A DNA stretch of 5,248 nucleotides from Methylophaga sp. (GTDB lineage: Bacteria > Pseudomonadota > Gammaproteobacteria > Nitrosococcales > Methylophagaceae). The translations under genes and the position numbers were made by a program. Of this stretch, positions 1-5,248 are shown piece by piece. The notes under the pieces are model-generated. The model made no database searches. It was not told where the DNA came from and saw only the letters and a list, made by a program, of their open reading frames with translations. Every line of letters begins with the position of its first letter. Position 1 is the stretch's first letter. The stretch is from assembly GCA_013139345.1 (NCBI GenBank), contig WTAY01000144.1, positions 1 through 5,248 of the forward strand, given 5' to 3'.

Positions 1-357
1 ACCTGGCCTTTTGTCTGATTGACGGCTTGCCAAATCTGGGCTGACTCGGCACTGAGGCCTTGGTAAACCTGGTGCGCCGCTGTTTGCTTCATGTCCCAGT
101 TGCGTTTGGCGCCGAATCGCTTTTTAATGTAAAAGCAATAAGTTCTTGCTGTAATTGCCTGTGCCTTGAGCGCCTCCGGCTCCCAGTAGCCGGGCATCTC
201 GGCGCCTACGACGCCGGCTAAATATGGCTCGGGCGGCACCATATTAATCACATCGAAGGAATTGCCGTCAGGATTGACTATAAGCCTTAACTTGCCGCGA
301 TAATCTTTATCGTTCAGGCTGAAGATGTATGGATCGTCGGGGAAGATGATGACCTTT
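1..357 (-). other. SpoIID/LytB-type peptidoglycan lytic transglycosylase domain, partial, C-terminal part of the hflC reading frame
   Basis: Residues about 284-402 of the hflC frame match the SpoIID/LytB family pattern: YRGKLRLIVNPDG (303-315), FDVINMVPPEPYLAGVVGAE (318-337), MP, EALKAQAITARTY (345-357), then HQVYQGLSAES (379-389). The Glu of AEMP (residue 337) lines up with the catalytic Glu of SpoIID, which cleaves glycan strands stripped of stem peptides. No Cys is visible around the QVYQG motif, where some family members have metal-binding Cys. The domain lacks its own signal peptide and N-terminal region, and its C-terminal part lies beyond position 1. By hand count positions 1-360 are about 52% G+C (187/360) against about 40% (121/300) in 361-660, and codons here favour GGC, GCC, GTC, CCC and CTG. 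The family assignment is good; the gene's true start and origin are unknown. Confidence 0.8.
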
Positions 358-1208
358 TCGTTTGCGAAGGTAAAGAACTCACCTTTAGGTTCAATCACCA
401 ACATATCATCGCCTTTAAATACATTTTGATATGCAGTTAAACGACGATAAAATGAATAGAAATCACTATTTTGGCTGTATGCTTGAGCATAAATATCAGT
501 AGCTTGTGCATCACCATTACCACGAAGCTCTTCAGCAGTTTTTTGAGCTTCCGCTAGTAAAATAGTGCGTTGGCGATCTGCATCAGAACGAATCTTCTCC
601 GCTTCTTCAGCACCTTGAGAACGAAGTTCTTTTGCAACACGCTCACGCTCAGCTTCCATACGCGTATAAACAGAACTACTCACTTCAGAAGGTAAATCAA
701 TACGTTTAATGCGAACATTAACAATATTAATACCAAATTCTGCAGCTGTTATATTCGCCGCTGCAAGAATTGTTTCAATCATGGTGATTCTATCACCAGA
801 TACAAGTTCTTGAATGGTACGTTTACCAAACTCAGCACGTAGTCCATCTTTAACGATTTGTGATAAACGTTGCTTAGCACGTTCTTCATTACCCGCCATT
901 GATGTAAAGTATTTTGCTGGATCAATAATATGCCACAAGATAAACGAATCAACTTGTACGTTTTTCTTTTCACCCGTCAAAAACCGTGTTGGTGTTTCAT
1001 CAAGTGTTAGAATTCGGCCATCAAAGCGACGAACTTCATTCACAAAAGGTACTTTAAACTGAATCCCTGGCATATAATCTGAACGTTCAATTTGCCCTAA
1101 TCGAAGCAATAAAACACGCTCACGTTGATCAACGAAAAATATGGACGAACTAATAATAATAAAAGCTAAAAAGCCAAGGAAAATAAGTGTATTTAGACGT
1201 GAAGACAT
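1..1208 (-). CDS. hflC: HflC, FtsH protease modulator, fused in frame to a SpoIID/LytB domain (3' end beyond window)
   Basis: The frame opens with ATG at 1208, 1 bp after the hflK stop, behind a purine-rich Shine-Dalgarno (AGAGGGGG, about 8 nt upstream), and stays open for 402 codons to the window edge. Residues 6-25 form one hydrophobic N-terminal membrane anchor. Residues about 27-180 are the SPFH/band-7 domain (VLLLRLGQ, PGIQFKVPFV, DGRILTLDE). Residues 184-245 are the charged, Ala/Glu/Arg-rich helix typical of HflC (MEAERERVAKELRSQGAEEA), followed by the conserved C-terminal block DFYSFYRRLTAYQNVF and MLVIEPKGEFF ending near residue 280. HflC of this type normally stops there, at about 290 residues. 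Here the frame continues as a SpoIID-like sequence. In known family members HflC pairs with HflK in a periplasm-facing cage that restrains FtsH. The HflC assignment is firm; whether the fusion exists in a living cell is uncertain. Confidence 0.87.
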   Translation of the reverse strand, partial: MSSRLNTLIFLGFLAFIIISSSIFFVDQRERVLLLRLGQIERSDYMPGIQFKVPFVNEVRRFDGRILTLDETPTRFLTGEKKNVQVDSFILWHIIDPAKYFTSMAGNEERAKQRLSQIVKDGLRAEFGKRTIQELVSGDRITMIETILAAANITAAEFGINIVNVRIKRIDLPSEVSSSVYTRMEAERERVAKELRSQGAEEAEKIRSDADRQRTILLAEAQKTAEELRGNGDAQATDIYAQAYSQNSDFYSFYRRLTAYQNVFKGDDMLVIEPKGEFFTFANEKVIIFPDDPYIFSLNDKDYRGKLRLIVNPDGNSFDVINMVPPEPYLAGVVGAEMPGYWEPEALKAQAITARTYCFYIKKRFGAKRNWDMKQTAAHQVYQGLSAESAQIWQAVNQTKGQ

Positions 1209-1209
1209 A

Positions 1210-2409
1210 TTAACGGCCCCCTCTGCTACGTGCATCAAATGTTGAGGAAGTAGAACTCTGTGATGATGTTCCAGTAGAAGGATAGGCAGTCATATTACTC
1301 AAATCAATTCGAGTTGGCGATACGGATGCTGAACCACGCATTCTATCTAACGGTAAATAAAGCACATTATTACTGTCTTTAGAAACATCAACCAAAACCT
1401 TCTGGCTTCGGCTATAAACAGATTCCATTGTATCTAGGTACAAACGTTCTTTGGTAATCTTAGGTGCTTTTTCATACTCAGCCATTACTTGTAAAAAACG
1501 ACTTGTTTCACCTTCTGCTTTTGCCATAATTTGGCTCTTATATGCTTCCGCTTCTTGAACTAAACGGAACGAAGCACCACGCGCTCTTGGTACCACACTA
1601 TTTGCATACGCTTCAGCTTCATTCTTCTGACGTACTTTGTCTTCACGTGCTTTTACAGCATCAGCGAAAGCTGCTTGAACTTGCTCAGGTGGTTGTACAT
1701 CTTGCATGTTCACACTGGTAATTTCTAAGCCCGTTTCTAATTTGTCTAACATGCCTTGTAATAGCGCTTCCGTTTCACTCACAATGGCACTACGACCTTC
1801 TGTTAACACAAAGTCCATATCTGATTTACCAACCGTCTCACGGATAGCACTTTCAGTCATTTGACGTAATGTTAAATCTGCGTTTCGAACATTAAATAAG
1901 TACATCGAAGCATCTTTAATACGATATTGCACCGCAATTTTAAGATCAACGATATTCTCATCTTTAGTTAACATTAATGATTCAGAATGGATATTACTTC
2001 CCGCTCTACCACCTGTTGAGCGGTAACCAATTTCAGCATTACGAATTTGCTGAACATCAACCACTTCTACTTTCTCAATTGGAAACGGAATATGCCAATG
2101 CGGTCCTGATTGCGTCGATTCACTATAAGCACCAAAACGAAGAACAACACCCTCTTCAGCAGGTTCAACAATATAGATTCCAGAAAATAACCATACGACT
2201 AAAATAACAGCAGCAATAAGTCCTAAACCTAATGAACCACCATTACCATCAGATGACTTATTTTCATCAGACGATTTACCACCACCACCAAACAAGCCGC
2301 CTAATTTATTTTGTAAATTACGAACGACATCATCAAGATCAGGCGGACCATCATTACCACGGTCACCCCAAGGGTCTTTATCACCTTTACCAGGTTCATT
2401 CCAAGCCAT
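1210..2409 (-). CDS. hflK: HflK, FtsH protease modulator (SPFH family)
   Basis: A complete 399-residue protein. The N-terminal cytoplasmic segment carries the HflK signature MAWNEPGKGDKDPWG and a Gly-rich stretch (37-44, 58-63). A single membrane helix lies at about 60-80 (LGLIAAVILVVWLFSGIYIV), followed by the SPFH/band-7 domain from about 78 to 250 (EEGVVLRFGAY, GPHWHIPFPIEKVEVVDV, MLTKDENIVDLKIAVQYRIK). The long Ala/Glu-rich helix spans about 245-320, with the conserved VVPRARGAS at 272-280. The C-terminal tail is Ser/Thr-rich and ends in Arg-Gly residues. Family members assemble alternately with HflC into a large ring or dome around FtsH in the inner membrane and limit its access to membrane substrates. 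ATG at 2409 has a good GGAGAG Shine-Dalgarno 4 nt upstream. hflC follows after 1 bp, indicating translational coupling and matched output of the two partners. It is separated from hflX by 135 bp. Confidence 0.96.
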   Translation of the reverse strand: MAWNEPGKGDKDPWGDRGNDGPPDLDDVVRNLQNKLGGLFGGGGKSSDENKSSDGNGGSLGLGLIAAVILVVWLFSGIYIVEPAEEGVVLRFGAYSESTQSGPHWHIPFPIEKVEVVDVQQIRNAEIGYRSTGGRAGSNIHSESLMLTKDENIVDLKIAVQYRIKDASMYLFNVRNADLTLRQMTESAIRETVGKSDMDFVLTEGRSAIVSETEALLQGMLDKLETGLEITSVNMQDVQPPEQVQAAFADAVKAREDKVRQKNEAEAYANSVVPRARGASFRLVQEAEAYKSQIMAKAEGETSRFLQVMAEYEKAPKITKERLYLDTMESVYSRSQKVLVDVSKDSNNVLYLPLDRMRGSASVSPTRIDLSNMTAYPSTGTSSQSSTSSTFDARSRGGR

Positions 2410-2544
2410 TTAGCTCTCCAACATGAGATTTAAAAATTCAAACATGCCTATTTTACGGACATCGCGAGCATTAGGGAATAGTTAATATGAGTAAATCATT
2501 CGAGAATGCAGGAACAACTACAATTGTTAGCGGTGTTTTCTCAC
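2410..2544 (-). other. hflX-hflK intergenic region, no convincing terminator or promoter
   Basis: This 135-bp AT-rich gap is the longest non-coding stretch in the operon. It holds the hflK Shine-Dalgarno (GGAGAG). An 8-bp palindrome ACAATTGT lies at 2520-2527 and a 5-bp inverted repeat CATTC/GAATG at 2497-2508; neither has a following U-run, so I do not call a terminator. A weak sigma-70-like pair can be drawn on the minus strand (TTGTAG, 17-nt spacer, AATGAT), but it matches the consensus poorly. An internal promoter for hflK-hflC is possible but not shown. No continuation of HflX is seen in the two other frames just after its stop. Confidence 0.4.
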
Positions 2545-3711
2545 TCAGAAGCTTTCTAAATCTGTAGATTTCGCTAATGCCACGTCCTGTTCAGGGAAGT
2601 ATTCTTTTAATGCTATTCGCAATAAATCTAAACCTTCTCCTGTTTGGGCTGATAACCAAACACGTACTATTTTTCCATTTTCATCACGATCTAACCGCGG
2701 TTTGTGATCTTCAAGTTGATCAATTTTATTACAGATTACTAATTGCGGTACTTCATCAGCACCTATATGCTCCAATACCGAGTTAACATGACGCATTAAA
2801 TCATCTCGGTTTTCAGCCCCAGCTTCAACAATATGAAGTAATAGTTCTGCATCACGTGTTTCTTCTAATGTAGAGCTAAATGATTCAACCAAATCGTGCG
2901 GTAAGTTTCTGATAAATCCTACTGTATCAGCCATAACTAAAGGCTGAGTTCCTTCAAGTTTCATTCTTCTTAAGGTTGGGTCTAGTGTGGCGAACAAACG
3001 GTTATCTGCATACACGTCTGCTGAGGTCAGTTTATTAAACAATGTCGACTTGCCCATATTGGTATAGCCAACCAATGAGACTACCGACACATCACTCCGC
3101 TGACGAGAGCGACGCCCTTGACTCCGTTGAGATTGCACTTTTCCCAAACGTTTTTTAAGAGACTTAATACGTTGTCCTAATAAACGACGATCCGTTTCTA
3201 GTTGAGTTTCACCCGGTCCTCGCATTCCGATACCACCTTTTTGTCTTTCAAGGTGAGTCCAGCCTCGTACAAGGCGAGTTGATAAATGCTTAAGCTGTGC
3301 TAATTCAACTTGGAGTTTACCTTCATGTGAGCGAGCACGACGAGCGAAGATATCTAAAATCAAACCCGTACGACCAATAACTCGACATTCTAACTTAGCC
3401 TCAATATTACGTTCTTGGCTTGGAGATAAGTCATGGTTAAACATCACTAATGCCGCATTATGAGCAAGCACTTCTTGATGAATTTCATCTATCTTACCTT
3501 TTCCTGCAAAAAATTTAGGATCTGGACGTTGGCGATTGCCATGAACGATAGTTGCAACTTTTGCATTAGTTGAGTTTACTAATTCGATAAACTCCTGTTC
3601 CACATCAGCAAAATCAGGGTCACGAAAATTCAGATGTACTAGTACTACCGCTTCTTTCTCTGAGGAATCATCAAAGGCGGCATGGGTGGTAGGGCGATCA
3701 AACAGTTCCAT
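2545..3711 (-). CDS. hflX: HflX, ribosome-associated GTPase, without the C-terminal extension
   Basis: A complete 388-residue GTPase of the HflX family, which in E. coli splits stalled 70S ribosomes under heat stress. The N-terminal ribosome-binding domain (about 20-200) includes FFAGKGKIDEI (67-77), the basic helical linker and the family signature GGIGMRGPGETQLETDRR (159-176). The GTPase domain has G1 GYTNMGKS (215-222), G2 in ATLDPT (241-246), G3 DTVGF (262-266), G4 NKID (328-331) and G5 SAQTGEG (354-360). G1 has Met219 where Ala is the usual residue. The protein ends 13 residues after the last G-domain helix. E. coli HflX (426 residues) continues with a small C-terminal domain that is absent here. 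ATG at 3711 lies 8 bp after the hfq stop with only a weak Shine-Dalgarno (AGAGA), so translation is probably coupled to hfq. Confidence 0.95.
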   Translation of the reverse strand: MELFDRPTTHAAFDDSSEKEAVVLVHLNFRDPDFADVEQEFIELVNSTNAKVATIVHGNRQRPDPKFFAGKGKIDEIHQEVLAHNAALVMFNHDLSPSQERNIEAKLECRVIGRTGLILDIFARRARSHEGKLQVELAQLKHLSTRLVRGWTHLERQKGGIGMRGPGETQLETDRRLLGQRIKSLKKRLGKVQSQRSQGRRSRQRSDVSVVSLVGYTNMGKSTLFNKLTSADVYADNRLFATLDPTLRRMKLEGTQPLVMADTVGFIRNLPHDLVESFSSTLEETRDAELLLHIVEAGAENRDDLMRHVNSVLEHIGADEVPQLVICNKIDQLEDHKPRLDRDENGKIVRVWLSAQTGEGLDLLRIALKEYFPEQDVALAKSTDLESF

Positions 3712-3719
3712 AGATGTCT

Positions 3720-3941
3720 CTAGTCTTCATTAAATGTCACATTACGGGAAGGTACTATTGTTGAAATCGCATGCTTATATACCATTTGATTAACGGAGTT
3801 TTTTAAAAGGATGACAAACTGATCAAATGAATCAATTTGCCCCTGAAGTTTAATACCATTCATTAAATAGATTGATACTTCGACGTTTTCACGACGTAAT
3901 GCATTTAAAAATGGGTCTTGTAATGATTGTGCTTTAGCCAT
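3720..3941 (-). CDS. hfq: Hfq, RNA chaperone
   Basis: A 73-residue Sm-like protein that forms a hexamer and pairs small RNAs with mRNAs. I chose ATG at 3941 (MAKAQSLQDPFLNALRRENV), not the upstream TTG at 3953, because it matches the family N-terminus and has GGAG 6 nt upstream; the upstream TTG overlaps that Shine-Dalgarno. Sm1 carries the distal-face residues Tyr25, Gly29, Ile30, Lys31, Leu32 and Gln33. The proximal-face residues Gln8, Asp9, Gln41, Phe42 and the Sm2 motif Tyr55-Lys56-His57 are all present. The rim patch, RRER in E. coli, reads RREN here (16-19), so Arg19 is lost and Glu21 replaces the usual Pro. The C-terminal tail is only a few residues and ends in an acidic NED, against a long disordered tail in the 102-residue E. 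coli protein. It lies between miaA and hflX, the usual gammaproteobacterial position. Confidence 0.97.
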   Translation of the reverse strand: MAKAQSLQDPFLNALRRENVEVSIYLMNGIKLQGQIDSFDQFVILLKNSVNQMVYKHAISTIVPSRNVTFNED

Positions 3942-3970
3942 ATAACACTCCAATTTATTATTATTATTTT
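3942..3970 (-). promoter_or_regulatory. hfq leader: Shine-Dalgarno preceded by an (AAU)n tract, candidate Hfq self-binding site
   Basis: Read on the minus strand, 3970-3954 is a 17-nt A/U tract that parses as AA followed by AAU AAU AAU AAU AAA, directly before TTGGAG (Shine-Dalgarno GGAG at 3951-3948, 6 nt before the ATG). Five consecutive A-R-N triplets are the motif bound by the distal face of Gram-negative Hfq, and E. coli Hfq is known to repress its own mRNA near the ribosome binding site. Autoregulation here is inference from the motif and its position. A TAAAAT at the start of the tract could also serve as a -10 element, but no good -35 accompanies it. Confidence 0.5.
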
Positions 3971-3995
3971 AAGGACTATTCGATTACTACAACAG

Positions 3996-4961
3996 TCACT
4001 TTATCATTAATTCTGGACATTGATCAGCTATAAATCGAAGTACATCATCAGTGGGCAATCCAGCACCACTATCAAACCATACCCCATCATCTTGTGCTCG
4101 TAACCACGTTAATTGTCGTTTTGCCATCTGTCTCGTTGCAATGACCGCTTTTTCAACGAATGTATCTTGATCATATTCATCAGACAAATATGCCCAAGCT
4201 TGGCGATAGCCTACTGCACGAATTGCTGGTAAATTAGAATGACAGTTTTTGTTTTCAAATAGAATTTTCACTTCATCAATAAATCCATTTTCCATCATAA
4301 GTTTATAACGAGCTTCTATTCTTTGATGTAAAACACGTCGTTCAAATGGACTTAGAATTATTTTAATAATGCGATATGGAAGTGAATCCTCCTTTGTAAC
4401 AGTTAGCTCTGTTAATGACTTTCCTGTTATTTCATAAACTTCTAGGGCACGTTGTAAACGTTGCGGGTCATTAACATGTATTCTTTTGGCTGATACAGGA
4501 TCGACCTTAGCAAGACGTGCATGCAAATGAGCCAAACCATATTGCTCAGCTTCAATCTCTAACTGTTCTCTAATCTTACTATCTGCCGCAGGTAAATCAG
4601 AAAGGCCTTGCTGAAGCGCTTTGAAATAAAGCATCGTTCCGCCTACTAATAGTGGTATTTTTCCTCTACCTGTAATATCTTTCATCAACTCTAAGGCATC
4701 TTGACGAAATTCACCAACAGAATAACTTTCTGTTGGATCGATAATATCGACTAAATGATGAGGATATTGTTGTAAGACTTCAGCTTCAGGTTTAGCGGTA
4801 CCAATATCCATTCCACGATAAACAAGTGCAGAATCAACACTAATAATTTCTACTGGATAGTGTTTAGCAATCTCAATAGCTAAATCAGTTTTTCCAGCTG
4901 CCGTCGGCCCCATAATAAATAGAGCCGGCGGTAAGGTTGATTTTGAGACGTCCTCTATCAA
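3996..4961 (-). CDS. miaA: MiaA, tRNA dimethylallyltransferase
   Basis: A 321-residue enzyme that transfers the dimethylallyl group from DMAPP to N6 of A37 in tRNAs reading codons that begin with U, the first step to ms2i6A. Seen in order: P-loop-like GPTAAGKT (18-25), SVDSALVYRGMDIGTAKP (41-58) with the conserved catalytic-site Asp43, LLVGGTMLYFKAL (104-116), NDPQRLQRALEVYEITG (164-180), AIRAVGYRQAW (246-256) and ATRQMAKRQLTWLR (275-288). Length is close to that of E. coli (316). No ATG or GTG precedes the P-loop in frame: the only candidate start after the upstream stop is TTG at 4961, overlapping the rho TGA as TTGA. No well-spaced Shine-Dalgarno is seen (AAGG abuts the TTG), so initiation would rely on termination-reinitiation. 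The first ten residues, before PPALFIMGP, are not conserved family sequence. Identity is firm; the start is tentative. Confidence 0.93.
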   Translation of the reverse strand: MIEDVSKSTLPPALFIMGPTAAGKTDLAIEIAKHYPVEIISVDSALVYRGMDIGTAKPEAEVLQQYPHHLVDIIDPTESYSVGEFRQDALELMKDITGRGKIPLLVGGTMLYFKALQQGLSDLPAADSKIREQLEIEAEQYGLAHLHARLAKVDPVSAKRIHVNDPQRLQRALEVYEITGKSLTELTVTKEDSLPYRIIKIILSPFERRVLHQRIEARYKLMMENGFIDEVKILFENKNCHSNLPAIRAVGYRQAWAYLSDEYDQDTFVEKAVIATRQMAKRQLTWLRAQDDGVWFDSGAGLPTDDVLRFIADQCPELMIK

Positions 4962-4965
4962 CCTT
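4933..4965 (-). repeat. Perfect 9-bp inverted repeat over the rho stop / miaA start
   Basis: AAGGTTGAT at 4933-4941 is the exact reverse complement of ATCAACCTT at 4957-4965, separated by 15 nt. In the transcript the 5' arm includes the rho TGA and the miaA TTG, and the loop contains a further short GAG/CTC pairing. No run of U follows, so it is not an intrinsic terminator by the usual rule. Folded, it would hide the miaA start until a ribosome finishing rho opens it. That role is inference. Confidence 0.6.
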
Positions 4966-5248
4966 GTTTCATCATGTCATAAAACTCTGCATTTGTTTTT
5001 GTAGTTTTAATGCGATCCATTAAGAATTCCATTGCTTGAATAGGATCCATAGGGGCAAGAAGTTTGCGTAAAACCCAAAGTTTATGAAGATCATCAGCAG
5101 GTGTAAGAAGGTCTTCTTTACGTGTACCTGAACGCGTCACATTAATAGCTGGATAAATACGACGATCAGCCAATTTACGTTCAAGTTGTAATTCCATATT
5201 ACCTGTACCTTTGAATTCCTCAAAGATAACTTCATCCATACGTGAACC
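4958..5248 (-). CDS. rho: Transcription termination factor Rho, C-terminal part (5' end beyond window)
   Basis: The frame is open to the right edge of the window, giving 96 visible codons. The start lies outside; the Met at 5239 is internal, since GSR precedes it exactly as in full-length Rho. The sequence GSRMDEVIFEEFKGTGNMEL, then RKLADRRIYPAINVTRSGTR (the conserved R-loop/arginine-finger region SGTRKE), LHKLWVLRKLLAPMDPIQAM and KTTKTNAEFYDMMKQG, matches the end of the RecA-like motor domain of Rho. This hexameric RNA helicase terminates transcription at C-rich untranslated RNA. The C-terminus is complete, ending at TGA 4960-4958, which overlaps the miaA TTG. G+C is similar to the neighbouring miaA. 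Its position directly before miaA is atypical, since mutL is the common neighbour in gammaproteobacteria and rho usually lies elsewhere. Whether it is the only rho of the genome cannot be seen. Confidence 0.93.
   Translation of the reverse strand, partial: GSRMDEVIFEEFKGTGNMELQLERKLADRRIYPAINVTRSGTRKEDLLTPADDLHKLWVLRKLLAPMDPIQAMEFLMDRIKTTKTNAEFYDMMKQG

Noticed and set aside
366..385. Inverted AAGGT/ACCTT pair at the HflC/SpoIID junction as a transposon end.
   Set aside because: Only 5 bp, not matched by a convincing equivalent at the other boundary, and no transposase or target duplication is visible.
779..1062. Small open frames on both strands inside hflC (64 and 82 codons).
   Set aside because: They overlap the well-supported HflC frame, show no recognisable motifs and have no ribosome binding site of note; they are shadows of the real gene.
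1977..2426. Plus-strand open frames of 76 and 64 codons opposite hflK.
   Set aside because: His/Gln/Tyr-rich translations are antisense images of the Gly/Asp-rich HflK N-terminus; no independent evidence of coding.
2497..2527. Operator or terminator from the short palindromes between hflX and hflK.
   Set aside because: Arms are only 4-5 bp, without a U-run or known binding-site match; expected by chance in AT-rich DNA.
2577..2786. Plus-strand 69-codon frame opposite hflX.
   Set aside because: Antisense to a conserved gene with no family resemblance.
3942..3953. Upstream TTG start for Hfq giving a MECY extension.
   Set aside because: The TTG overlaps the Shine-Dalgarno of the ATG at 3941, and the family N-terminus begins at that ATG.
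4933..4965. Intrinsic terminator after rho.
   Set aside because: A good 9-bp stem exists, but no U-run follows and miaA coding sequence begins within it.

Overview
The window is read entirely on the minus strand (right to left in these coordinates). It carries a gammaproteobacterial-type operon in the order rho (3' end) - miaA - hfq - hflX - hflK - hflC. The hfq-hflX-hflK-hflC order and the sequences of Hfq, MiaA, HflK and HflC point to a gammaproteobacterium with an AT-rich genome. HflC is of the short, Pseudomonas-like kind without the long Enterobacteria/Vibrio insertion. I cannot name a genus.

Layout from right to left. At 5248-4958 are the last 96 codons of the termination factor Rho. 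Its stop overlaps the only plausible start (TTG) of miaA, the tRNA A37 dimethylallyltransferase (4961-3996), inside a perfect 9-bp inverted repeat. A 54-bp gap with an (AAU)n tract leads to hfq (3941-3720), followed after 8 bp by the ribosome-associated GTPase gene hflX (3711-2545). A 135-bp gap precedes hflK (2409-1210), and hflC starts 1 bp after hflK. HflK and HflC form the membrane-anchored SPFH cage around the FtsH protease.

The unusual part is the left end. The hflC reading frame does not stop where HflC should end (about residue 280). It continues in frame into a SpoIID/LytB-type peptidoglycan lytic transglycosylase domain and runs off the window at position 1. Base composition changes at the same place, from about 40% G+C in the adjoining HflC part to about 52% in the SpoIID part. 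This is either a novel HflC-SpoIID fusion, a recombination or transfer boundary, or an assembly/amplification chimera. The sequence alone cannot decide; the coincidence of the domain junction with the composition break makes a chimera or recent recombination the leading reading.

The right end is also atypical: miaA is usually preceded by mutL in gammaproteobacteria, not by rho. MiaA, Hfq and HflX act in tRNA modification, sRNA-mediated regulation and ribosome rescue, and HflKC in membrane protein quality control, so the core block is ordinary housekeeping and stress biology. No RNA genes, CRISPR arrays, insertion sequences or convincing intrinsic terminators were seen.
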